This document shows positions 28,656 to 37,735 of a stretch of 64,000 nucleotides of DNA, one piece after another. Every line of letters begins with the position of its first letter. Within the stretch, counting starts at the first letter, position 1. The translations under genes and the position numbers were made by a program. Origin of the DNA: Desulfogranum marinum (GTDB lineage: Bacteria; Desulfobacterota; Desulfobulbia; Desulfobulbales; Desulfobulbaceae); assembly GCF_016918565.1 (NCBI RefSeq), contig NZ_JAFFQD010000005.1, positions 1 through 64,000 of the forward strand, written 5' to 3'. The notes under the pieces are model-generated. The model saw only the letters and a list, made by a program, of their open reading frames with translations. It was not told the origin of the DNA and did no database searches.

Positions 28656-31493
28656 ATGAGTAGGGTCCGTGTATACGAACTGGCAAAAGAAGCCGGATTA
28701 AAAAGTAAGGAACTGGCTGCTAAGCTGATAGCTATGGGATACCCTATTAAAAGTCACAGCTCAACAGTTAACGATGATATGGCAGCAGATATCCGACGTA
28801 AAATTAAAGATAATGCTGTAACCGGCGTGGCTGAGGGACGTATTGATCTTAAGGATCGCTCTGGCTCCTCCAAGAAAAAATCGACTACCATTGTCAGGCG
28901 ACGTTCGAAAGCGCAGAAAGAAGAAGCATTGAAACAGCAGGAAGAAGCCGATGCTGTTGCCCTGATGGAGGAGGAGGCTGAACTCCAAAAGGAAGAAATG
29001 GCAGTAGACGCTCAACCTGCAGTTACTGTAGATGCAGTTGAAGAAACATTGCCGTCTGTGAAAGAGGATGCAGAGTCGTTGGTCAGCGAAGACGCAGAGA
29101 GCGCGTCGGATGTACAGGTTGATGAAACGGTTGCTGCTGATGTTGAGGGTGGTCCGGAAGTATCCAGTGGAAAAGTTTCCGAACCGGCAGCAATTGATGA
29201 AGTCAAAAAGGGAGAAGAGACGGAAAGCGATGCTCTTCAACCAGAAGAGGTTAAGGAGTCGGATTTGGAGCAGCATCAAGCATCTGTTGAAGAGCCTGCT
29301 GCGAAGCAGGTTGTAAAACCTGTAGCAGGCAATGGTAACGGACAACCGAGAGAGTCTCGGAAATTGGCCAAAGTTATTGGAAGGGTTGAGATTCCCAAAC
29401 CAGCTGAGAAAAAAGCAAGGCCTCCCCGCAGGCCACCAAGGCCGGCACCGGTGCAAAATAAAAGACCTGGTGCTGCAGTAGATCCAGCAGGACAAGCACC
29501 GCCCCCGGCAGGAAAGGGGAAGAAAAAAGGCAAACGGGTCGTCGCTATTCAATCGGAAGATGAAAACCGCGCTAAAAAAACCACCAAAGGAAATAAGCGA
29601 GGACGAGGCGGTAAGGTCGAATTTTCAAAAAATGGGGATGTCGAATACATGCGTCCTCGCAAGGGAAAACGGCGTAAAGATAGTGGTCGCAAAGAGAAGG
29701 CTGTTCAACAGCCTGTAGCGGAAGCCAAAGCTATTAAAAGGCGTGTTAAAGTGCTTGAAACGATCAGCGTCGGTGATCTGGCCAAGCGGATGGGTGTTAA
29801 GGCTAATGAATTGATTGCTGCTTTGATGAAGCTTGGCGTAATGGCAACGCTGAACCAGGCGCTGGATATTGATACTGCAACTCTGGTTGCTGCTGATTTT
29901 GGATACGAAGTTGAGCAGGCAATGACTGAAGAGCTGGAAATGGAAGCATTTCAGGAACTGGAAGAGGAAAAAGGCGGCGAAGCCGTGCCTCGCCCACCTG
30001 TCGTCACCGTCATGGGGCATGTCGACCACGGAAAAACATCTATTTTGGATGCCATTCGTAAAACAGATGTTGCAGAGGGTGAAGCTGGAGGTATTACACA
30101 GCACATAGGCGCATACCATGTGCAGGCACCGTCCGGCGATTTAACCTTTGTCGATACTCCTGGTCATGCAGCATTTACCGAAATGCGTTCCAGAGGGGCT
30201 AAAGTTACAGATATCGTGGTGTTGGTTGTTGCTGCAGATGATGGCGTTATGGATCAGACAAAAGAGGCCATCGCACATTCCAAGGCTGCTGGGGTTCCAA
30301 TTGTTGTTGCTGTCAATAAAATCGACAAGGACAATGCCGATCCGGAAAGGGTTAAAAGAGAATTGGGCGAATACGATCTGCTGCCTGAGGAGTGGGGCGG
30401 CGATACTATGTATTGCGAGACATCAGCCAAGAAAGGTATCGGCATAAATGAACTGCTGGAAGCTGTTCAGTTGCAGGCAGAGATTCTCGAACTTAAGGCT
30501 GATCCTACTCGAAAGGCCAAAGGTACCGTTATTGAGGCACAACTGCATAAAGGGCGTGGTCCTGTGGCCACTGTCCTTGTCCAGGAAGGAACGTTGCGCG
30601 CTGGAGACAATTTTGTTGCCGGCATGTTCAGCGGAAAAGTACGGATGTTGATTAATGAACGGGGAGAAAATGTTGACGAAGCCGGCCCTGCCATACCGGT
30701 TGAGGTTCAGGGTATTTCCGGCGTACCGCAGGCTGGAGATGAGTTTGTAGTGCTCAGTAACGAAAAGATGGCGAAATCTCTTTCCGGTTCGCGTCAGTTG
30801 AAGGCAAGGGAATCTGAACTTGGTTCTGCATCTAAAGTTTCGCTCGACAATCTGTTTGAAAAGATGGCTGAACAGGAAGTGAAGGAGCTTAGAGTTATCC
30901 TTCGTGCCGATGTGCAGGGAACCTTGCAGGCGTTTGGACAAGCCGCAGAAAAACTGTCTACCAGTGAGATTAAGGTGCGTGTCCTTCATGAGGGAACAGG
31001 TTCGGTGACCGACAATGATATCCATCTCGCTGCTGCCTCTGATGCCATTATCATTGGTTTCAACGTACGCCCATCCGTAAAGGTGAAGGAACTTGCAGAG
31101 CGGGAGCAGGTAGATGTTCGATCCTATGATGTTATTTACCATGCTTTGGAAGATATCGAAAAGGCCATGGTTGGCATGCTTGATCCTACCTTTGAAGAGC
31201 GCGTAATCGGCACTGCCGAGGTAAGGAATACTTTCCAGGTGCCAAAAGTGGGAATAGTTGCCGGCTGTTCGGTAATTGACGGGAAAATAGAACGTAATGC
31301 GAACGTTCGTGTGCTCCGTGACGGTGTTGTTATTTATACCGGCAAGATCGGCTCTCTGAGACGCTTCAAGGATGATGTTAAGGAAGTGCTTACCGGTTTT
31401 GAATGTGGTATTGGCGTCGAGAATTTTAACGACATTAAACTTGGCGATAATCTAGAGGCGTTTGTCCTTGACGAGATCGAGGCAACCCTGTAA
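28656..31493 (+). CDS. infB: Translation initiation factor IF-2
   Basis: A 945-residue GTPase that delivers initiator tRNA to the 30S subunit. It has two IF2_N modules, one at residues 1-50 ([20 protein letters not shown]) and one near 368-420 ([20 protein letters not shown]). They are separated by a long charged low-complexity region rich in Glu, Ala, Lys and Pro. The G domain begins at about 450 with GHVDHGKTS, then [18 protein letters not shown] and SAKKG. Domains II to IV follow, ending with [22 protein letters not shown] precedes the ATG. Confidence 0.97.
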   Translation: MSRVRVYELAKEAGLKSKELAAKLIAMGYPIKSHSSTVNDDMAADIRRKIKDNAVTGVAEGRIDLKDRSGSSKKKSTTIVRRRSKAQKEEALKQQEEADAVALMEEEAELQKEEMAVDAQPAVTVDAVEETLPSVKEDAESLVSEDAESASDVQVDETVAADVEGGPEVSSGKVSEPAAIDEVKKGEETESDALQPEEVKESDLEQHQASVEEPAAKQVVKPVAGNGNGQPRESRKLAKVIGRVEIPKPAEKKARPPRRPPRPAPVQNKRPGAAVDPAGQAPPPAGKGKKKGKRVVAIQSEDENRAKKTTKGNKRGRGGKVEFSKNGDVEYMRPRKGKRRKDSGRKEKAVQQPVAEAKAIKRRVKVLETISVGDLAKRMGVKANELIAALMKLGVMATLNQALDIDTATLVAADFGYEVEQAMTEELEMEAFQELEEEKGGEAVPRPPVVTVMGHVDHGKTSILDAIRKTDVAEGEAGGITQHIGAYHVQAPSGDLTFVDTPGHAAFTEMRSRGAKVTDIVVLVVAADDGVMDQTKEAIAHSKAAGVPIVVAVNKIDKDNADPERVKRELGEYDLLPEEWGGDTMYCETSAKKGIGINELLEAVQLQAEILELKADPTRKAKGTVIEAQLHKGRGPVATVLVQEGTLRAGDNFVAGMFSGKVRMLINERGENVDEAGPAIPVEVQGISGVPQAGDEFVVLSNEKMAKSLSGSRQLKARESELGSASKVSLDNLFEKMAEQEVKELRVILRADVQGTLQAFGQAAEKLSTSEIKVRVLHEGTGSVTDNDIHLAAASDAIIIGFNVRPSVKVKELAEREQVDVRSYDVIYHALEDIEKAMVGMLDPTFEERVIGTAEVRNTFQVPKVGIVAGCSVIDGKIERNANVRVLRDGVVIYTGKIGSLRRFKDDVKEVLTGFECGIGVENFNDIKLGDNLEAFVLDEIEATL

Positions 31494-31511
31494 ACGGATC
31501 TGACTGAATTG

Positions 31512-31907
31512 ATGGATTTTGATTTTAACCTGCCGGGACTTGGGCGTCCTGAGAGCTCACGGCCAAAACGAGTGGCAGAAGCTATAAAAAATGAACTGTC
31601 TCTTATTTTGCTGCAGAAGGTGAGTGATCCGCGGTTGGCATCTGTTGCAATTTCCCATGTTGTGGTTGCACCTGACCTGAAGTATGCAAAAATTTATTTT
31701 ACTTTACCTGCGGGTGAGCATGTTGGCCCGGTGAAAAAGGCATTGACCAAAGCGAAAGGTTTTTTTCGCAGTCATCTGGCCCATACCATGAATCTCCGCT
31801 ACACTCCGGAGCTGCTGTTTTCTTATGACGACCAGAACGAGGAGTTGGAGCGGATCGATGAATTGTTTCGCCAGATAGAAAAGGATAAAAAAGATGGCAA
31901 CTCCTGA
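31512..31907 (+). CDS. rbfA: 30S ribosome-binding factor RbfA
   Basis: A 131-residue KH-fold cold-shock factor acting late in 30S maturation. Typical features are RPKRVAEAIKNELSLIL near the N-terminus, VSDPRLASVAISHVVVAPDLKYAKIYF and the LRYTPELLFSYD motif. I place the start at the ATG at 31512; a TTG lies just before it. It follows infB by 18 bases and overlaps the next gene by 14, so it is part of the operon. Confidence 0.94.
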   Translation: MDFDFNLPGLGRPESSRPKRVAEAIKNELSLILLQKVSDPRLASVAISHVVVAPDLKYAKIYFTLPAGEHVGPVKKALTKAKGFFRSHLAHTMNLRYTPELLFSYDDQNEELERIDELFRQIEKDKKDGNS

Positions 31908-32880
31908 ACAGGTACAGGCGGCAATCCAGCAAGCCGATAATCTTGTTTTAGCCACTCATATTAATCCTGATGGGGATGCCATCGGTTCCTTGCTGGGGAT
32001 GATGCATATCTTACAGGGGATGGGCAAAAAAGTATTCGCCTATCTCGAAGAACCGGTAAGTCCGCTTTATCGGTTTCTTACCGGGTGTGGTCATATCCAA
32101 ACCGATCTGGGCGCGTTAGCTGATTTTGTCGATAAGGCGCAAGGTAATATTCTTGGTGTTGCCCTTGATTGTGGGGACCGACAACGACTGGGCAAGAATG
32201 GTCCGCATTTGTTACAGATACAACCATTTTTGGTTATCGACCATCATCAGGGAAATAATGGGTTTGGTGGCATTGCCTGGGTTGAACCCGGTCGATCATC
32301 GACCGGAGAAATGGTGTACGATCTAGCCCGGTCCCTTGGTCGGGAAATAACAACGGAAGCTGCCGAATGCCTCTATGCTGCAATAACTACTGATACGGGA
32401 TCTTTTAAATACGAATCAACCAGTGCACATACGATGCAGGTAGTGAGTGATTTGATTGCTTGCGGTGTACAACCAGCGGTCATCTGCTCCAATCTGTATG
32501 ATAATTATACCCTGGGTCGTTTGCACCTCCTCCAAGAGGTTTTGGCCGGTCTTGAAATGTACCACAAGGATAGGATCGCCGTGATCAGGGTGACCCGTAA
32601 TATGCTTGAGCGTACCTTTACTACCATGGAAGACACCGAACATTTTATCAACCTGCCTCGCTCCGTACGCTCCGTACGCGTTGCTGTTTTCATTAAGGAA
32701 GCCGATCAACATTCAGTTTCAGTGAGTATGCGTGCAAAGGGAAAGTGTGATGTGGCTGCCGTTGCTGCCAAGCTTGGTGGCGGAGGTCATAAAAATGCCA
32801 GCGGATTTCGATGTCATAATAAAAGTATCGACGAAGTGCGGGATTTGCTTGTACCGTTATTGCAGCAGGCAATGGCTTGA
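31894..32880 (+). CDS. DHH/DHHA1 phosphoesterase, NrnA-like
   Basis: A 328-residue member of the bifunctional oligoribonuclease/pAp-phosphatase family. Motif residues are visible: THINPDGDAIGS, ALDCGDRQRL, IDHHQGN, TDTGSFKYES, and GGGGHKNASGF in DHHA1. Proteins of this type degrade short oligoribonucleotides and pAp, and some cleave c-di-AMP or pApA. Its place between rbfA and truB is common in bacteria. The ATG overlaps the end of rbfA and AAGGATAAAAAAG serves as ribosome-binding site. Confidence 0.92.
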   Translation: MATPEQVQAAIQQADNLVLATHINPDGDAIGSLLGMMHILQGMGKKVFAYLEEPVSPLYRFLTGCGHIQTDLGALADFVDKAQGNILGVALDCGDRQRLGKNGPHLLQIQPFLVIDHHQGNNGFGGIAWVEPGRSSTGEMVYDLARSLGREITTEAAECLYAAITTDTGSFKYESTSAHTMQVVSDLIACGVQPAVICSNLYDNYTLGRLHLLQEVLAGLEMYHKDRIAVIRVTRNMLERTFTTMEDTEHFINLPRSVRSVRVAVFIKEADQHSVSVSMRAKGKCDVAAVAAKLGGGGHKNASGFRCHNKSIDEVRDLLVPLLQQAMA

Positions 32881-33677
32881 AAAATGAAACAGGGAGCTTG
32901 TTCGCCTTAAAGGAACAAAAATTTACAGCAGGAGTGTTTCTTGTCGATAAACCGGTGGACTTCAGTTCTTTTGCCATGGTGCGCAGGGTAAGGAAGTTAC
33001 TCGGCATCAAAAAGGTCGGGCATGCCGGGACGCTGGACCCGTTTGCCAGTGGTTTGCTGATTATCTGTGCCGGTCGACCCGCAACCCGCAATATTGATCG
33101 ATTTATGGTCGGGCGTAAAACCTATGAAGCGACTCTTCAACTTGGTGTAGAGACTACGACTCAAGATCCTGAAGGAGACGTGACGGCGACGTGTGCCGTG
33201 CCTGAATTATCACAGGTCGATGTTGATGAGTGTCTGCGTACTTTTATAGGCCCACAGATGCAAGCGCCACCAGCCTTTTCTGCAGCCAAACATAAGGGTA
33301 AACCTCTTTATCACTATGCCAGAAAAGGTATAGTGATTACCAAACCACCCAAGCCGATTGAAATTTATTCACTGATCGGTTCCCTGCATGCTCAAGATTG
33401 TTTAAAAATAGAAGTTACATGCAGTCGCGGAACCTATATTCGTGTTTTAGCCGAAGATATAGGGCGTTTTTTAGGATGTGGTGCCCATCTTACAGCGCTG
33501 AGGCGGACTGTAAGCGGTCCTTTTCGAGTAGAGCAGGGGGTTTGCGGTACTGATTTGGTGGAAGAGAACGGGCTGCACAGTTTAGCTTCGACCATGCTTT
33601 CAGTGGAAACAGCCATTGAAAAGAGTGAGCAGGAGTATCACAAATTACATCCATGTGCATTGCATAGTGGTGAATAA
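32877..33677 (+). CDS. truB: tRNA pseudouridine-55 synthase TruB
   Basis: A 266-residue pseudouridine synthase modifying U55 in the T-loop of tRNAs. The catalytic motif GHAGTLDPFASGLL contains the essential aspartate, and VDKPVDFSSFAMVRRVR, PPAFSAAKHKGKPLYHYAR and CSRGTYIRVLAEDIG are characteristic. No ATG fits this frame, so TTG at 32877, overlapping the TGA of the upstream gene by four bases and preceded by CAGG, is the likely start; GTG at the VFLVDKP segment is an alternative. Translational coupling with the upstream gene is likely. Confidence 0.93.
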   Translation: MKNETGSLFALKEQKFTAGVFLVDKPVDFSSFAMVRRVRKLLGIKKVGHAGTLDPFASGLLIICAGRPATRNIDRFMVGRKTYEATLQLGVETTTQDPEGDVTATCAVPELSQVDVDECLRTFIGPQMQAPPAFSAAKHKGKPLYHYARKGIVITKPPKPIEIYSLIGSLHAQDCLKIEVTCSRGTYIRVLAEDIGRFLGCGAHLTALRRTVSGPFRVEQGVCGTDLVEENGLHSLASTMLSVETAIEKSEQEYHKLHPCALHSGE

Positions 33678-33797
33678 TGTTTACATGTCCTTCGAAGTTA
33701 TCCCTCTGATTTCGGTACAAGGGCAATTTATCCAGACTCCAGTCAAGGCTGAGGGAAAACGCTTTGCTGGTAGCAGAAGGAAAAATGGAGGTGCTTA

Positions 33798-34067
33798 ATG
33801 GCACAGTCAACAGCAGTAAAAAAAGAGATTATTGAAAAATTCAAAACCCATGAAGGTGATACCGGTTCATGTGAGGTGCAGATTGCATTGCTCACTGACC
33901 GGATTAAGTACCTGACTGATCATTTCAAGACACACAGCAAGGATCATCATTCTCGCCGCGGTCTTTTGAAACTTGTTGGTCAACGCAGAAGTCTGCTGAA
34001 ATACATGCAGAAAAAAGATATTGTTAAATATCGGGAACTCATTAAAGAACTCGGTATCCGTAAATAA
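33798..34067 (+). CDS. rpsO: 30S ribosomal protein S15
   Basis: An 89-residue protein of the normal length for S15. It has the expected four-helix content with [45 protein letters not shown] and [10 protein letters not shown] strong GGAGG lies seven bases before the ATG. It is followed by a terminator or attenuator and then pnp, the same order as in E. coli. Confidence 0.97.
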   Translation: MAQSTAVKKEIIEKFKTHEGDTGSCEVQIALLTDRIKYLTDHFKTHSKDHHSRRGLLKLVGQRRSLLKYMQKKDIVKYRELIKELGIRK

Positions 34068-34073
34068 AATTTG

Positions 34074-34110
34074 CGGGCAGAGAACCGGTGAAGGTTCTCT
34101 GCCCGTTTAT
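34074..34110 (+). terminator. Terminator/attenuator after rpsO
   Basis: CGGGCAGAGAACC at 34074-34086 and GGTTCTCTGCCCG at 34093-34105 form a perfect 13-bp stem with a six-base loop, followed by TTTAT. It begins seven bases after the rpsO stop codon. The short T run suggests partial termination, leaving some read-through to pnp. Confidence 0.8.
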
Positions 34111-34146
34111 ATTGCCCGGACCTTGTTACAGTAAATGAAAGGAAAT

Positions 34147-34210
34147 AAAGACACAAAGGATGCAGAGATAATGCGCATGTTGCTTTTATCGCTACATCCT
34201 TTGTGGCTTT
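34147..34210 (+). promoter_or_regulatory. Long-stem leader hairpin ahead of pnp
   Basis: AAAG-A-CACAAAGGATG (34147-34162) pairs with CATCCTTTGTG-G-CTTT (34195-34210), a 15-bp stem broken by one A-G mismatch with a 32-base loop. In E. coli the pnp leader folds into a long hairpin that RNase III cuts and PNPase then uses to repress itself. A similar role here is inference from position and shape. Confidence 0.5.
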
Positions 34211-34251
34211 GTAACCAAATACAGCTGTAACAGGTTCATCTATTCCTATTG

Positions 34252-34272
34252 TGTTCCGACAAGTTCGGAACA
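34252..34272 (+). promoter_or_regulatory. Second leader hairpin next to the pnp ribosome-binding site
   Basis: TGTTCCGA and TCGGAACA form an 8-bp stem around a five-base loop. The 3' arm ends at the AGGAG of pnp, so folding, or a protein bound to it, could limit translation. Confidence 0.45.
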
Positions 34273-34281
34273 GGAGAATCT

Positions 34282-36369
34282 ATGTATAGTTTAATTGAAA
34301 CAGAGATCGGTGGTCGGAAGATTACTTTTGAAACTGGAAAAATGGCCAAGCAAACCAGTGGGTCTGTGGTCGTTTCCAGTGGTGACACCACCGTATTGGT
34401 TACTGTCGTTGCTGATAAAAAAACCAAAGATATGGGTTTTTTGCCTCTGACCATCGAGTATCAGGAAAGAATGTATGCTGCCGGTAGAATTCCAGGCAGT
34501 TATTTCCGACGAGAGATAGGCCGGCCCAGTGAAAAAGAGATCCTCACCTGCCGTCTTATAGACCGGCCACTCAGGCCGTTATTTCCTGAAGGGTATATGT
34601 CGGAAACCCAGGTGATTGCCACTGTTTTTTCAGCAGACCCGGAATTTGATCCGGATATTTTGGCTATGAATGGGGCTTCTACAGCCTTAATGCTCTCCGA
34701 TGTTCCTTTTGCCGGACCTGTTGCAGCGGCAAGGGTCGGGTACATTGATGGTCAATATGTAATAAATCCGTCTACTCAGCAGTTAGAAAAATCTGCAATG
34801 AATCTGGTCGTCGCTGGAACCCCTACTGCTGTAGTAATGGTAGAGGGAAAGACTGGTGAGCTTGCAGAGGATGTTGTTCTTGAAGCTATCTTTTATGCCC
34901 ATGAAAAGATTCAACCGCTGATCGAGCTGCAACTGGAATTGCAAAAGCAGGTAGGAAAAGCCAAGCGTGAAGTAGTTGTGCCTGTGGTAAATGAGCCTCT
35001 TAAAGCCGCCGTTGAAGCACTTGCCGCCTCTGGAATGGAGGAAGTCGTCACCACTGCCGAGAAAATAGCCCGTGGCGATAGGTATGACCTGCTTAAAGAA
35101 GAAGTGCTTGCCCAGGTAGACCCGGAGCTTTACCAAGATGAGCGAGAGGTCTTTGATCTGCTGAGCAGTTATAAAAAACATGTTATGCGGGACCGGATTG
35201 TCTCCCAGGGGCAGCGACTTGATGGTCGATCGTTTGAAGAGGTCAGGCCTATCAGCTGTGAAGTCGGCATATTGCCCAGAGCCCATGGGTCAGCTCTTTT
35301 TACTCGTGGTGAAACCCAAGCTCTGGTTATCTCAACTTTGGGCAGTGAGCGTGATGAACAGCATCTTGAAGGGCTCAGCGGGGATGTCTATCGCCGTTTT
35401 ATGTTGCATTATAACTTTCCTCCATTTTGTGTTGGGGAAGTTAGATTCTTACGCGGTCCAAGTAGACGTGATATCGGACACGGTACCCTTGCCCGCAGGG
35501 GTGTGAGTGAAGTGTTGCCTGCGGCGGATAAATTCCCTTACACAATGCGCGTTGTATCAGAGGTGCTGGAATCAAATGGCTCCTCATCAATGGCAACTGT
35601 GTGTGGCGCTAGTCTTGCGCTGATGGATGCCGGTGTTCCTGTAAAGGCCCCTGTTTCCGGTGTTGCCATGGGATTGATCAAGGAAGGAGACAATGTCGTT
35701 ATCCTGACTGATATTCTGGGTGATGAGGATCACCTGGGAGACATGGATTTTAAAGTTGTCGGGACCGAAAAGGGGATAACCGGGCTCCAGATGGACATTA
35801 AGATCGATGGTGTAGACCGAGAAATTATGGGCAAGGCCCTTGAGCAGGCCAAAAACGGCAGGGTTCACATACTTGGTAAAATGGTTGAGGCCATAGAAAT
35901 ACCACGTGAAGGCGTTGCCGATCATGCGCCTAAGTACGTGAGCATCAAGATTAATCCAGACAAAATCCGTGATATCATTGGCCCCGGCGGTAAAATTATC
36001 AGGGAAATGACCGCAGAATTTGATTCTAAAATTGATGTTGAAGATGATGGAACCGTTAAGATTTTCAGTAACAGCAGTGAATCCTCCAAGGCCCTTGTGA
36101 AGCGGATCGAAGAAATAACTGCGGTACCCGAGGTCGGAAAAATCTATGAGGGTGAAGTGAAAACCATCAAAGATTTCGGAGCATTTGTCCAGATTCTTCC
36201 TGGTACAGATGGCATGGTTCATATCTCTGAGCTGAAAAACAGCCGGGTGAATAAAGTGACTGACGTTCTTAAAGAAGGGGATGTGGTCAGAGTCAAGGTC
36301 ATTGAGATTGATGGTCGTGGACGGATTCGCCTGAGTCGTAAGGCTGCTCTCGCAGAAGGTGAAGAATAG
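34282..36369 (+). CDS. pnp: Polyribonucleotide nucleotidyltransferase (PNPase)
   Basis: A 695-residue 3'-5' phosphorolytic exoribonuclease. Two RNase PH domains are present, the first with [40 protein letters not shown]-type sequence and the second with [15 protein letters not shown]-like and catalytic [20 protein letters not shown] segments. They are followed by a KH domain ([18 protein letters not shown]) and an S1 domain ([28 protein letters not shown]). The ATG at 34282 has CAGGAG five bases upstream; the frame opens earlier at 34249 but those codons lie in the leader hairpin. It is expected to be autoregulated and to act in mRNA decay. Confidence 0.97.
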   Translation: [695 protein letters not shown]

Positions 36370-36393
36370 TAGTCTAAGTAAATATATAAGATC

Positions 36394-36431
36394 AAGAGCC
36401 GGTTTCCGATACGTTGGAAGCCGGCTCTTTT
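36394..36431 (+). terminator. Rho-independent terminator of pnp
   Basis: GAGCCGG at 36396-36402 pairs with CCGGCTC at 36421-36427, with an extra TCC/GGA inner stem, and is followed by TTTTG. It closes the rimP-pnp gene block. Confidence 0.8.
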
Positions 36432-36462
36432 GTTCTCCATATTATTATAGTGACCAAAAAAG

Positions 36463-36921
36463 ATGGAAAAGGTACAGGTTAGTTTTTCGTGGATAGATGC
36501 CGAAAGGGATAAAGATCTAGCACCACCTGCGTATGAAACGGTCCAGGCATCAGGGATGGACGTAGCCGCCGCTGTCAGCGAACCGATGATACTGGAACCA
36601 GGAGCGAGGATTTTAGTGCCGACTGGTTTTGCGGTGGCTATTCCTGCTGGATATGAAATACAGGTTCGTCCACGTTCGGGGCTTGCAATAAAGTTTGGTA
36701 TTACAGTTATCAATGCTCCTGGAACCATTGATGCCGACTATAGAGGGGAAATTAAGGTAGCACTTGTGAATTTGTCAAATAAACAGTTTACCCTTTATCG
36801 TGGCGACCGAATAGCGCAGCTCGTGCTGGCCCCCGTTTGTCAGGCCAATCTTGAAGTTGTCGACGCGTTGGATACAACGCAACGAAATGATGGTGGCTTT
36901 GGGCACACAGGTATTCGTTGA
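36463..36921 (+). CDS. dut: dUTP diphosphatase
   Basis: A 152-residue trimeric dUTPase that hydrolyses dUTP to dUMP, keeping uracil out of DNA and supplying thymidylate synthesis. Conserved motifs are ASGMDVAAAV, RPRSGLAIKFGI, INAPGTIDADYRGEI, RGDRIAQLVLAPV and the flexible C-terminal motif RNDGGFGHTG. No strong ribosome-binding site precedes the ATG. The next gene begins 16 bases after the stop. Confidence 0.95.
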   Translation: MEKVQVSFSWIDAERDKDLAPPAYETVQASGMDVAAAVSEPMILEPGARILVPTGFAVAIPAGYEIQVRPRSGLAIKFGITVINAPGTIDADYRGEIKVALVNLSNKQFTLYRGDRIAQLVLAPVCQANLEVVDALDTTQRNDGGFGHTGIR

Positions 36922-36937
36922 CAAGGCAAAACATATA

Positions 36938-37720
36938 ATGAAGGTCTGTGTTCTTGGCAGTGGCAGTAAGGGAAACTGTACGTATGTTGAGTATGGCTCA
37001 ACCCGGATTCTGATTGATGCCGGTTTTTCGGGTAAGGAGATAGAGCGCAGACTGGCAGTAATCGATAGATCTGCGGTGGGATTGAGCGCAATATTTGTCA
37101 CCCATGAGCACAATGATCATATTGCCGGTGTCGGTGTGTTGTCGAGGCGTTATGGGGTGCCGGTTTTTATAAATAATGGAACCTATCAGGCTGCGCACCG
37201 TAAACTAGGCAAGTTGACCATGTTGCAGTCCTTTACAACCGGGGAAGTCGTTACTGTTAACGAGCTGCAGGTTCATCCTTTTTCCGTAGTCCATGATGCG
37301 GCGGATCCCGTTGGGTTCGTCATCCGCACCGACAATTTTTGCGTTGGTTACTGTACTGATACCGGGCAGGTAACCAGACTTATCAACTACCACCTCCGAT
37401 CTTGCAGTACGTTGATTCTTGAGGCAAATCATGATCCCCGGATGTTGAGGGATGGCCCTTACCCAGTGGTGCTCAAGCAACGTATCCAGTCAAAAAATGG
37501 TCATCTTGCAAATGGTGAGGCAGTGCGGTTTGCTTCCAGTTTAGCCCAAGGGGTTCTACAGCACCTGGTGCTGGCCCATATTAGTGAGACGAACAATCAC
37601 CCTGATTTGGTGCTCTCTGAGGCGGAGAAAGCTTTTGTTGGATGCAGAAATGTCGAAGTGCATCTTGCCCGTCAGGATCAGCCCGGCCCATTGCTTAGTG
37701 TAAAACAGAAAGAGGAATGA
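36938..37720 (+). CDS. Metallo-beta-lactamase-fold hydrolase, YycJ/WalJ-like
   Basis: A 260-residue metallo-beta-lactamase-fold protein. It opens with MKVCVLGSGSKGNCTYVEYG and LIDAGFSGKEIERRL, carries the metal site THEHNDHIAGVG, and later has GYCTDTGQV and LEANHD. This set is typical of the YycJ group, proposed nucleases or DNA-repair proteins. The frame opens within dut, but the ATG at 36938, with AAGG nine bases upstream, matches the family start. It converges with xerD. Confidence 0.88.
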   Translation: MKVCVLGSGSKGNCTYVEYGSTRILIDAGFSGKEIERRLAVIDRSAVGLSAIFVTHEHNDHIAGVGVLSRRYGVPVFINNGTYQAAHRKLGKLTMLQSFTTGEVVTVNELQVHPFSVVHDAADPVGFVIRTDNFCVGYCTDTGQVTRLINYHLRSCSTLILEANHDPRMLRDGPYPVVLKQRIQSKNGHLANGEAVRFASSLAQGVLQHLVLAHISETNNHPDLVLSEAEKAFVGCRNVEVHLARQDQPGPLLSVKQKEE

Positions 37721-37735
37721 TTCTTTTTGCCACCA

